The position numbers and the translations under genes were made by a program. DNA of 44,549 bases, taken from Leyella stercorea. Its GTDB lineage: Bacteria > Bacteroidota > Bacteroidia > Bacteroidales > Bacteroidaceae. Positions 34,786-42,103 of this stretch are shown here, piece after piece (position 1 is the stretch's first letter; each line of letters opens with the position of its first letter). The stretch covers positions 1 through 44,549 of the forward strand of contig NZ_JAHQUY010000018.1 of the NCBI RefSeq assembly GCF_019052365.1. Direction: 5' to 3'. Below the pieces are notes generated by a model. That model ran no database searches and was not told the origin of the DNA. It worked only from the letters and a program-made list of their open reading frames with translations.

Positions 34786-35577
34786 ATGACAGAAATGACA
34801 ACTACAATAATCGTAGGACTTCTAATTCCGTTATTGGGAACGATGTTGGGATCGGCTTTCGTGTTCTTTATGAAAGACGAGATGTCTGCACGATTGCAAA
34901 AGACATTGTTGGGCTTCGCTTCGGGAGTGATGGTTGCCGCATCTGTGTGGTCTTTGCTGATTCCTGCTATGGAAATGAAAGCTGATAGCGGCGCATGGTC
35001 GGTAGTGCCGGCTGCCGTTGGTTTCCTGATGGGTATAGGCTTTCTGCTGCTTATCGACGAACTGACGCCTCATCTGCACATAGGTACAGACAAGCCCGAG
35101 GGCATCAAGTCTCACTTGTCAAAGACCGCCATGCTTGCCCTTGCCGTAACCATACACAACCTGCCCGAAGGTATGGCTGTAGGCGTAGTGTTTGCAGGAG
35201 CCGAAAACGGCTCTTCGCACATATCCTTAGCCGCAGCCATTTCCGTATCATTAGGCATAGCCATACAGAACATCCCAGAAGGAGCCATTATCTCAATGCC
35301 TATGCGCGCAGCAGGCAACAGTCGGTGGAGATCATTCGTGTTAGGATCTCTCAGTGGAGTCGTCGAGCCCATCGGAGCCATCGCCGTTCTGTTGCTCGCA
35401 TCGCTTCTGATGCCAGCCCTTCCATACATGCTCGCCTTTGCTGCAGGCGCCATGTTCTACGTAGTAGTGGAAGAGCTGATACCAGAAGCCTCAAGCGGGC
35501 AGCACAGCAACCTCAGCACTATAGGTTTCGCCATCGGCTTCGTACTGATGATGGTACTTGATGTGGTGATGAATTGA
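34786..35577 (+). CDS. ZIP family divalent metal transporter
   Basis: A 263-residue inner-membrane protein with about eight hydrophobic segments. The two ZIP metal-binding helices are recognisable: HNLPEGMAVGV (about residues 122-132) and QNIPEGAIISMPM (about 162-174). The loop between early segments ends in 'LTPHLHIGTDKP', where His residues could take part in metal capture. Members import zinc, iron or manganese; zinc is the most common guess for this length. It has its own promoter. The next gene, for a small rhodanese, starts 29 bp after its stop, so co-transcription is likely. Confidence 0.88.
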   Translation: MTEMTTTIIVGLLIPLLGTMLGSAFVFFMKDEMSARLQKTLLGFASGVMVAASVWSLLIPAMEMKADSGAWSVVPAAVGFLMGIGFLLLIDELTPHLHIGTDKPEGIKSHLSKTAMLALAVTIHNLPEGMAVGVVFAGAENGSSHISLAAAISVSLGIAIQNIPEGAIISMPMRAAGNSRWRSFVLGSLSGVVEPIGAIAVLLLASLLMPALPYMLAFAAGAMFYVVVEELIPEASSGQHSNLSTIGFAIGFVLMMVLDVVMN

Positions 35578-35606
35578 GTAAAAATAAAATAACAACCTAT
35601 TTAATA

Positions 35607-35996
35607 ATGAAAGCAATCAGAATTATGAGCATACTTACTATGCTCTGCGCCATCTTCTCTTGCAAGGCGCAGAACAAGGGTTTCGAGAGCGTGTCGGCAG
35701 ATGCCTACGAGAAGATAATAGCCGACACAACAGTGGTACGCCTTGACGTGCGCACAGCAGAAGAATTCGCTGCAGGTCATATCGAGAACGCTGTTAATAT
35801 AGACGTGCTGAAGCCCGACTTCGAGCAGAAGGCGTGCGAAACACTTTCTAAAGACAGAGTGATAGCCGTGAACTGTCGCAGCGGCAAACGCAGCAAGAAG
35901 GCTGCAAGCATACTCGTGCGCAACGGCTATGTAGTTGTAGAGCTCGACAAAGGCTACAACGCATGGGTAGACGAAGGTCACAAAGTAGTGAAGTAG
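35607..35996 (+). CDS. rhodanese-like lipoprotein
   Basis: About 129 residues from ATG 35607, chosen because it opens a lipoprotein signal (MKAIRIMSILTMLCAIFSC, lipobox Cys about 19). An upstream in-frame start at 35574 overlaps the ZIP gene. The rest is one rhodanese domain: 'VVRLDVRTAEEFAAGHIENA' and the active-site loop CRSGKRSKKAA, whose Cys would carry a persulfide. It faces the periplasm and may handle sulfur or phosphate-type oxyanions; the substrate is unknown. It is directly downstream of the metal transporter. Confidence 0.85.
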   Translation: MKAIRIMSILTMLCAIFSCKAQNKGFESVSADAYEKIIADTTVVRLDVRTAEEFAAGHIENAVNIDVLKPDFEQKACETLSKDRVIAVNCRSGKRSKKAASILVRNGYVVVELDKGYNAWVDEGHKVVK

Positions 35997-36038
35997 AACT
36001 ATACCTAAACAGATTAAGCAATTTAACACCAGACTATT

Positions 36039-36797
36039 ATGAAAAAGACAGCACTCATAACCGGAGCTACAAGCGGCATCGGCGAAGCCTGCGCAAGAAA
36101 GTTTGCCGAGGGCGGATACAATCTTATCCTCACGGCTCGCCGCGCAGAGAAGTTAGCAGAAATAAAGGCACAGCTCGAAGCCGAGGGCACGAAGGTGCGC
36201 ACCTTGGTGTTCGACGTGCGCGACGCCGAAGCTGCAAAGCAGGCTATCGCTTCGCTCGAACCAGAATGGCAGACTATTGATGTTCTGATTAACAACGCCG
36301 GACTCGCACTCGGTCTCGAGAAGGAATACGAGGGCGACCCCGAAGACTGGAACACGATGATAGACACCAACATAAAGGGTCTGCTCACCATGACACGTCT
36401 CATCGTGCCGGCTATGGTGGAGCGTAACGAGGGTCACGTAATCAACATCGGTAGCGTGGCGGGCGATGCGGCATATGCCGGCGGCAACGTCTATTGCGCC
36501 ACTAAGGCTGCCGTGAAGACCATTACGGACGGCCTACGCATCGACGTAGCCGAATCGGCAGTACGCGTGACGAACGTGAAGCCCGGACTCGTTGAAACCA
36601 ACTTCAGCAACGTGCGTTTCCACGGCGACAACGCTCGTGCCGAGAACGTATACAAAGGCATCGTCCCGCTCACCGGAGCCGACATTGCCGATGTAGCTTT
36701 CTACGCTGCTTCAGCTCCGAAACACGTGCAGATAGCCGAGGTGCTCGTGCTTGCCACGCATCAAGGAAGCGGTAGCGTGATACACAGAGAAAGGTAA
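36039..36797 (+). CDS. short-chain dehydrogenase/reductase (YdfG-like)
   Basis: A 252-residue classical SDR. The cofactor motif TGATSGIGEA is at about 8-17, and 'TARRAEKL' suggests NADP(H) preference because of the Arg pair. NNAG is at about 86-89, the catalytic Ser is in IGSVAG (about 137-142), and the Tyr-Lys pair is in YCATKAAVK (about 152-160). It resembles E. coli YdfG, an NADP-dependent 3-hydroxy acid dehydrogenase (L-allo-threonine, serine). The exact substrate is inferred. It starts 42 bp after the rhodanese gene. A 22-bp tandem array begins immediately after its stop codon. Confidence 0.9.
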   Translation: MKKTALITGATSGIGEACARKFAEGGYNLILTARRAEKLAEIKAQLEAEGTKVRTLVFDVRDAEAAKQAIASLEPEWQTIDVLINNAGLALGLEKEYEGDPEDWNTMIDTNIKGLLTMTRLIVPAMVERNEGHVINIGSVAGDAAYAGGNVYCATKAAVKTITDGLRIDVAESAVRVTNVKPGLVETNFSNVRFHGDNARAENVYKGIVPLTGADIADVAFYAASAPKHVQIAEVLVLATHQGSGSVIHRER

Positions 36798-36913
36798 TCT
36801 GATTGGACGGCGAACGCAATCTGATTGGAAGGCGAACGCAATCCGATTGGACGGCGAACGCAATCCGATCGGACGGCGAACGCAATCCGATCGGACGGCG
36901 GACGCAATCCGAT
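36798..36913. repeat. 22-bp tandem repeat array, five and a half copies
   Basis: Units start at 36798, 36820, 36842, 36864 and 36886, with a partial sixth at 36908. The consensus is TCYGATYGGACGGCGAACGC followed by AA. Copies drift from TCTGATTGG on the left to TCCGATCGG on the right, so the right-hand copies are internally palindromic (TCCGATCGGA). There are no spacers, so this is not CRISPR. Confidence 0.95.
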
Positions 36914-36964
36914 GAAAAAGCCCTGCATACATTATGCAAAAATGCCAACAACTCTACACTTTTA

Positions 36965-36996
36965 TTTGTAAGTTACGATAAAAAGGCTTACTTTTG
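36965..36996 (+). promoter_or_regulatory. serB promoter
   Basis: TTTG at 36965-36968, a 20-bp spacer and TACTTTTG at 36989-36996, leaving about 20 nt of leader before the serB start. Confidence 0.75.
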
Positions 36997-37021
36997 TAGT
37001 TACAAGTAAAAAAGTAATGGA

Positions 37022-38272
37022 ATGAATACAAAAACCAATACCAATAAAGAAGAACAGATACTGATAAGAATTACGGGCAACGACCGCCCCGGACTGACCG
37101 CTTCCGTAATGGAAATACTCGCCAGTAAGGATGCCAAGATTCTCGACATCGGACAGGCTGACATTCACTCTACCCTATCTCTCGGCGTGCTCATACGCAT
37201 TTCTGAAGCAGCATCAGGACAGGTGATGAAGGAGTTGCTCTTCAAGGCTACAGAACTTGGCGTGAACATCGGATTCGAACCCGTCACCGACGACGAGTAC
37301 GAGAATTGGGTGAACCTCCAGGGCAAAAACCGCTTTATCCTTACGCTTATCGGACGCTCACTTTCTGCCAAGCAAATTGAGGCTGCAACAAAGGTTATAG
37401 CGCAGCAGGGACTGAACATCGACTCCATACTCAGACTCACAGGTCGCATGAGCATAAAGCACCCGGAACACAACAGGCGCGCCTGCATCGAGTTCTCGCT
37501 CCGCGGCACACCTGCCGATAGAACAGCCATGCAGAAGGAACTGATGCACATATCTAACGAGATGGAGATCGACTTCTCTTTCCAGCAGGACGACATGTAC
37601 CGCCGTATGCGCCGACTCATCTGCTTCGATATGGACTCTACACTTATACAGACAGAGTGCATCGACGAACTGGCAGAACGTGCTGGTGTTGGCGCAGAGG
37701 TGCGTGCGATAACAGAAAGCGCCATGCGTGGCGAAATCGACTTTAAGGAGAGCTTTACACGCCGCGTTGCTCTGCTCAAGGGACTCGACTCGAGTGTTTT
37801 CGAGGACATCGCAAACAAGATGCCTATCACCGAGGGCGTAGACCGACTCATGGCTGTATTGAAGCGTTGCGGATACAAAATAGCCATTCTTAGCGGCGGA
37901 TTCACCTACTTCGGCGAGTTCCTGCAACGCAAGTACGGCATCGACTACGTATATGCCAACGAACTCGAAATAGACGAAAACGGCAAACTTACCGGACGAT
38001 ATCTCGGCGAAATTGTAGACGGACATCGTAAGGCAGAACTGCTGAAGCTCATTGCGCAGGTGGAAAAGGTGAATCTCGCACAGACCATCGCCGTGGGCGA
38101 CGGAGCAAACGACCTGCCCATGCTCGGCGAGGCCGGACTCGGTATAGCGTTCCACGCTAAGCCACGCGTGGTGGCCAACGCCAAGCAGAGCCTCAACACC
38201 ATCGGCATCGACGGCGTGCTCTATTTCCTCGGATTCAAGGACAGCTATTTGGGCGAACAAGGCCGCTTCTAA
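37022..38272 (+). CDS. serB: phosphoserine phosphatase with N-terminal ACT domains
   Basis: A 416-residue enzyme performing the last step of serine synthesis. The N-terminal ~165 residues hold two ACT-like domains ('ILIRITGNDRPGLTASVMEI' and 'RFILTLIGRSLSAKQIEAAT'), which often bind amino acids for feedback control. The HAD phosphatase domain starts near 200: the nucleophile motif DMDSTL (about 203-208), motif II Ser in LSGGFTYF, a Lys in 'DGHRKAEL', and the motif IV acid pair in GDGANDLPM. The length matches the long SerB form. It has its own promoter. Confidence 0.94.
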   Translation: MNTKTNTNKEEQILIRITGNDRPGLTASVMEILASKDAKILDIGQADIHSTLSLGVLIRISEAASGQVMKELLFKATELGVNIGFEPVTDDEYENWVNLQGKNRFILTLIGRSLSAKQIEAATKVIAQQGLNIDSILRLTGRMSIKHPEHNRRACIEFSLRGTPADRTAMQKELMHISNEMEIDFSFQQDDMYRRMRRLICFDMDSTLIQTECIDELAERAGVGAEVRAITESAMRGEIDFKESFTRRVALLKGLDSSVFEDIANKMPITEGVDRLMAVLKRCGYKIAILSGGFTYFGEFLQRKYGIDYVYANELEIDENGKLTGRYLGEIVDGHRKAELLKLIAQVEKVNLAQTIAVGDGANDLPMLGEAGLGIAFHAKPRVVANAKQSLNTIGIDGVLYFLGFKDSYLGEQGRF

Positions 38273-38313
38273 GGCTAAAGGCTAAAGACTAAAACCTAAA
38301 CAATATAACTTAT

Positions 38314-39180
38314 ATGAACTTTTTTAAAAAGCTATTCGGATCACAGAACACTTCTGAGGAAGTGAAGGAAGAAAAGAATTTCGACGTGCTGAAATACGAC
38401 GGAGTGCGTGCGTTACGCATGCAGCAATTCGATTATGCGGCAAAATGCTTCGTGCTCGCTCTCGAACTGAACGCCGACGACCTCGAATGTCGCGACTATC
38501 TTTCACAGGCATACATCTCGCTCGGCGACATGCAGAACGCATATACACAGCTCATGGCGATATCTGCAGCACAGCCAAACAATGTTGCCGTGCTGCTACG
38601 CATGGCTGACGTGTTGTACATGACGGAGGACTATGCGGCTATGGCTGAGGTGTGCGAGAAGGCGTTGCAGCTCGATAGCGAGAATATCATGACCTATTAT
38701 ACCTACGCCAAAGCATACAAAGGACTGAACGACCTCGACGCTGCCGTTGCTATGCTCTCAAAGGCTATCGACCGACGCGAAGACTTCGACGCGGCTCGTC
38801 TGCTTCGTGGCAACGTGTTGTTGGAGAAAAACCAAACAGCCGAAGCAGCTATCGACGCTGACAATCTCTACCAGCGAATCGAAGAGAACGAGGACGTTCT
38901 CCTGCTAAAGGCTCGTGTAGAGAAAGCTCTTGGCAATCTCAAGGAGGCAGAAAAAGTATACACTAAAGCGATCGACTTCAATCCGTTCTTAATCGAAGCC
39001 TACAAGGAGCGCAGCGAGGTGCGCTCGGCGCTAGGCGATACCGCCGGAGCTAAGGAGGACCAGACAAGAGCAGACGAAATGGAGCAAGATATTCCGCAAC
39101 CAACAGAAGGAATAGAAGAGAACATCAAGAAGAAAATGCAGCAAATGGATCCATACAAGGTGTTCTACAACGAGTATTAA
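38314..39180 (+). CDS. tetratricopeptide-repeat protein
   Basis: A 288-residue soluble protein made of repeated helical pairs with TPR-type consensus positions. Examples are 'ALRMQQFDYAAKCFVLALEL', 'YISLGDMQNAYTQLMAISA', 'YMTEDYAAMAEVCEKALQLD', 'YKGLNDLDAAVAMLSKAID' and 'EKALGNLKEAEKVYTKAID'. I count about six repeats between residues 25 and 250. A short amphipathic start ('MNFFKKLFGS') could touch a membrane. The C-terminus 'KKKMQQMDPYKVFYNEY' is distinctive but not recognised. It is probably an adaptor for protein complexes. It follows serB by 41 bp. Confidence 0.85.
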   Translation: MNFFKKLFGSQNTSEEVKEEKNFDVLKYDGVRALRMQQFDYAAKCFVLALELNADDLECRDYLSQAYISLGDMQNAYTQLMAISAAQPNNVAVLLRMADVLYMTEDYAAMAEVCEKALQLDSENIMTYYTYAKAYKGLNDLDAAVAMLSKAIDRREDFDAARLLRGNVLLEKNQTAEAAIDADNLYQRIEENEDVLLLKARVEKALGNLKEAEKVYTKAIDFNPFLIEAYKERSEVRSALGDTAGAKEDQTRADEMEQDIPQPTEGIEENIKKKMQQMDPYKVFYNEY

Positions 39181-39257
39181 GCCTTGATCTCAAATGTTTT
39201 TTTAATAAAACACTCACATTTTCAAGAGTACAGACAAAAAAAACTTTGAAAAAAGCA

Positions 39258-39286
39258 TTGTAATTGAAAAAAAAACATTACCTTTG
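39258..39286 (+). promoter_or_regulatory. promoter of tRNA-Arg
   Basis: TTG at 39258-39260, an 18-bp spacer and TACCTTTG at 39279-39286, 13 nt before the tRNA 5' end. Confidence 0.6.
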
Positions 39287-39299
39287 CAGTCGATTTGGA

Positions 39300-39374
39300 G
39301 GTTCCGTAGCTCAGTTGGATTAGAGCAACAGCCTTCTAAGCTGTGGGTCTTGGGTTCGAACCCCAACGGAATCA
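39300..39374 (+). tRNA. tRNA-Arg (anticodon TCT)
   Basis: A full cloverleaf. The acceptor strand GGTTCCG (39300-39306) pairs with CGGAATC (39367-39373, one G-U pair), with discriminator A at 39374. The D-arm is GCTC/GAGC. The anticodon arm ACAGC-CTTCTAA-GCTGT has TCT, and the T-arm is TTGGG-TTCGAAC-CCCAA. CCA is not encoded. It reads AGA codons. It is a likely integration target because an integrase fragment lies 390 bp downstream. Confidence 0.95.
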
Positions 39375-39378
39375 CTTT

Positions 39379-39397
39379 GTGACCCCATGCGGGTCAC
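39379..39397 (+). other. short hairpin after the tRNA
   Basis: GTGACCC and GGGTCAC form a perfect 7-bp stem with a CATGC loop. It may assist 3'-end processing or termination of the tRNA transcript. Confidence 0.5.
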
Positions 39398-39415
39398 ATC
39401 GGAACAAAACAACGT

Positions 39416-39449
39416 CAAAGAGGATTCTACTTCGGTAGTATCCTCTTTG
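39416..39449 (+). terminator. terminator of tRNA-Arg transcript
   Basis: CAAAGAGGAT (39416-39425) pairs with ATCCTCTTTG (39440-39449) around a UUCG-capped inner stem. The T-run is weak (TTGTTG), but the stem is strong. Confidence 0.65.
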
Positions 39450-39763
39450 TTGCTTATATACAGTTAGTTACGAGCGAGTAACTTGAAATCCAGACAGTTA
39501 TTTAGAGGACGAGCGTAATGTCTAATTAACGCAGCGGATTTGAACCTGGTGCTTTGATGATGACATAACGGGACACAACGATACATAAATGTGTGACACT
39601 TTGTGTGACACTTTTCTGAAATGTGTGACACTTCTTAAAATGTGATACACTTTCAGCCACTAAATAGCTGGGATTGGTAAAACCACCAATTAAAAATTGT
39701 TAAACTCCCATTATTCTCATCTTCTTCACTTATTTGTCCGCTGTACTAAAACCTACTTTAACG
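39450..39763. other. intergenic region with direct repeats upstream of integrase fragment
   Basis: No gene was seen. Copies of GTGTGACACTT lie at 39591-39601, 39603-39613 and 39623-39633, with a variant TGTGATACACTTT at 39641. All are in the same orientation and upstream of a recombinase start. Such repeats are plausible arm-type binding sites of the integrase. Confidence 0.6.
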
Positions 39764-40078
39764 ATGAAGAAGGAATTGGTAGAGGTCGTCTTCGACCGTA
39801 GAAAAAACTCCGAGAAGAGGGGTTACGGATTTTTGGAAGTGCAAGTTTATCTTGGACGTGCCACTCGTAAATACATTATGATTGGCAAGTATTCACCCGA
39901 CGACTGGCAAGCAGCAGCAGCTTCGCCCGAAACACAAGCTCTGGTAGCAAAGTGTAAGAAAATCATTGCTGCGATGGACGTTCTTGATGAAGAGCGTACC
40001 TACGACAATTTCATGTATCACTTCAATGGCGAAGACAAGAAGCCTAAGGTGGGAGTAAAGGAGGAATACAAGTTGTAG
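39764..40078 (+). pseudogene. tyrosine recombinase/integrase, N-terminal arm-binding fragment
   Basis: About 104 residues from ATG 39764 ('MKKELVEVVFDRRKNSEKRG', 'VQVYLGRATRKYIMIGKYSP', then 'ERTYDNFMYHF'). This is the arm-type DNA-binding domain that begins Bacteroidetes tyrosine recombinases of integrative elements. The core-binding and catalytic domains (R-H-R-Y residues), expected for another 300 residues, are absent. The frame runs into a stop at 40076-40078 after 'GVKEEYKL', and the same DNA there already encodes subtilase in another frame. It is therefore the remnant of an integrase cut off by recombination. The position next to tRNA-Arg fits an element integrated at that tRNA. Confidence 0.75.
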
Positions 40079-40725
40079 GCGTTGCGCCCGATGCAAAATT
40101 AATGTCTGTCAGCAATAGTTTATCAACAGTGACGAACTTGGAAGCCAATCTCGCAAATGGAATAAATTGGTCATGGAAAAACGGTGCAGATGTTATTTCA
40201 TGTTCATGGTGGTGTGAACCAAACGATTTGATTGCAGAGGCAATTGACAATGCTGTTTATAAAGGTCGAGAAGGAAAGGGTTGTGTATTTGTCAAATCAG
40301 CTGGCAACTATACTTTTGCACACCCTACCTATGATATATCCTATCCTGGAGACTACAGTGAAAATGTATTGGCAGTATCCAATATGACTATAGATGGGAC
40401 ATTATCTTCGAAATCCTGCTATGGACCAAATTTATTTGTGACGGCACCGGGTACAGACATCCTGTCAACAATACGTAACAATCGGATTGATAAAATGAGC
40501 GGCACATCAATGGCTTGTCCTCATGTTGCAGGTTTAGCTGCATTGATTTTGGAAAGGAATCCATCATTGACAGCAAAGAAAGTTCGTGAGATTATTGCTA
40601 AGAATACAAAAAAAATTGGCAATATTCCTTATAGCACAAATAAGATTTACGGAACATGGAATATCAAATATGGCTATGGTCTCATTGATGGCTATAAAGC
40701 AGTCATAAATACTCCTCGCAACTAA
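40063..40725 (+). pseudogene. subtilase (S8 peptidase) C-terminal fragment fused behind integrase fragment
   Basis: In a frame different from the integrase fragment, the sequence reads 'GIQVVGVAPDAKLMSVSNSL' from about 40063 (equivalent to 'GIQVAGVAPDAKIVSISNSL' in the intact paralogue). It continues to the C-terminus 'DGYKAVINTPRN'. The catalytic Ser motif GTSMACPHVAG and an oxyanion-type 'SAGN' are present. The catalytic Asp, the His motif, the prodomain and the signal peptide are missing. An ATG at 40102 could start translation of 207 residues, but the product could not be an active protease. The fragment is a diverged paralogue of the subtilase at 42104, not a recent copy. Confidence 0.75.
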
Positions 40726-40785
40726 ACTTAATCGGGCTATGCCATAATAACTAAAATTATGGCAAGCCCATAACACATAGAAATC

Positions 40786-42084
40786 ATGAAAAAAAGAAAA
40801 CTAATAGGTCTGGTTTCAATACTGGCCACTGCAACGGCATTAAACGTATCTGCCTCCGGTCTTATACCTGAGCAATGTACTATTGGAGACCGTCCGGTTT
40901 GTTATCCTATTGTTGATATCGGATTTACATTCGATGGATCCATCTCAATCACCGAAAACTCAACTGCAACTGTGTTTTCTGACGGGCATCCTGTGGCAAC
41001 AGGCGTGTTGTCCTGCTCCAACTATGTAGGAAAAAAAAGGATACAGGGAACTGCGGTGATCACATTTGAATCGCCCCTGCTGCTTCCGAAAGGCAAGACA
41101 TACCACCTTGTCGTACCGGAAGGTGTTATCTACAGGGAGGGTAAACCAGACATCACCAACGAGAAACTTGAAGTGGAATTCAGTGTGCCATCGACCCTCG
41201 GTCAGGCAACGCCCACTGTTGAAGAAGGATCTGTTGTTGAAAGAAAAGACCGGATAGGATTCTTTTTCGGATTCGAAACTGCACCCGTCGATGGCGCGAA
41301 GGCGATACTCCTTCGTGAAGGGGTTCCTGTTAGAGAATATTACTGCGATGTAAGCTGGGATTGGAATCTCGGTTATGCAGGAATTGATTTTGGCGAAAAC
41401 ATAAATTTCGAGAATGGAGTGAGATACTCGATTCAATTGCCTGCGGGTAGTACAAGTGCCCTATACCGTACGGATATTGTAAATGAAGAAGCAATCGTCA
41501 ACTTCATAGGCGGTTACACAGAGCCGGTGAAGCCAATCCAGTACACTTGGTGCAGTCTCTTTGACAACCATACCACGGATGTGCTTGGGGAAGTAAAATT
41601 CTATTATGACCGTCCGATTGCCCTTTCCGCAAATCCGATTATCAAGCTTAACATCGAGAATGAAAATCTCACAGTCAAGGAAGTCGTACCGACAATTTCG
41701 GAAGAAAATGGGGACTGGGTGTTGGTTGCGGATTTCGAGAACATTCCGCTTATCTCGGAAAAGGGATATACTATAATTATACCCGAAGGAACAATCGTTT
41801 CCAAAGAAGGAGATGTTGTTGTCAATCAACGCAATGTAATGGAGATTGGGAGCAGCAGTGGCATTGTTGAGATTGAGAACCGTGAAGTATCGATAAACTC
41901 AGCAAATGGTGTCATATCAATAGGACAAATTTTTAAGGGATGTAATATAAAACTGTTCTCCCTTGATGGGACAATGATATACAACACAAAAACATCGGAA
42001 GGAAACGTCTCTATTTCTGTACCGACATTTGGAGTTTATCTTCTGTCCATAAATGGTAAAACGTATAAGATCGCAGTTAAGTAA
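40786..42084 (+). CDS. secreted beta-sandwich protein with sorting-like C-terminus
   Basis: A 432-residue protein with a signal peptide (1-24, 'LIGLVSILATATALNVSAS'). Three successive beta-sandwich-like segments follow (about 25-135, 140-250, 255-360). Each contains a similar 'KGKTYHLVVPEGVIYREG' / 'NGVRYSIQLPAGSTSAL' / 'SEKGYTIIIPEGTIVSKEG' motif, as in SbsA/BIG-like Ig domains. The C-terminal ~75 residues ('NIKLFSLDGTMIYNTKTSEG' and the ending 'NGKTYKIAVK') fit a type IX-like sorting domain. The ligand is unknown. It is followed after 19 bp by the intact subtilase, so the two are likely co-transcribed and co-secreted. Confidence 0.8.
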   Translation: MKKRKLIGLVSILATATALNVSASGLIPEQCTIGDRPVCYPIVDIGFTFDGSISITENSTATVFSDGHPVATGVLSCSNYVGKKRIQGTAVITFESPLLLPKGKTYHLVVPEGVIYREGKPDITNEKLEVEFSVPSTLGQATPTVEEGSVVERKDRIGFFFGFETAPVDGAKAILLREGVPVREYYCDVSWDWNLGYAGIDFGENINFENGVRYSIQLPAGSTSALYRTDIVNEEAIVNFIGGYTEPVKPIQYTWCSLFDNHTTDVLGEVKFYYDRPIALSANPIIKLNIENENLTVKEVVPTISEENGDWVLVADFENIPLISEKGYTIIIPEGTIVSKEGDVVVNQRNVMEIGSSSGIVEIENREVSINSANGVISIGQIFKGCNIKLFSLDGTMIYNTKTSEGNVSISVPTFGVYLLSINGKTYKIAVK

Positions 42085-42103
42085 CCACCAATACAAAAAA
42101 ACA

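Noticed and set aside
33511..35996. A single redox/metal-response operon from the flavodoxin-ferredoxin gene through the rhodanese
   Set aside because: A separate good promoter lies at 34725-34755, so the ZIP and rhodanese genes form their own unit. A common function is not supported.
36798..36913. CRISPR-like array (also considered for 17178-17430 and 27919-28002)
   Set aside because: Units are directly adjacent with no unique spacers, and no cas gene is in the window.
39538..39560. T-arm-like sequence (GGTTCAAATCC on the minus strand) after tRNA-Arg
   Set aside because: The putative T-stem does not pair beyond two bases and no other cloverleaf part is present. It might be a trace of an attachment site, but support is too weak.
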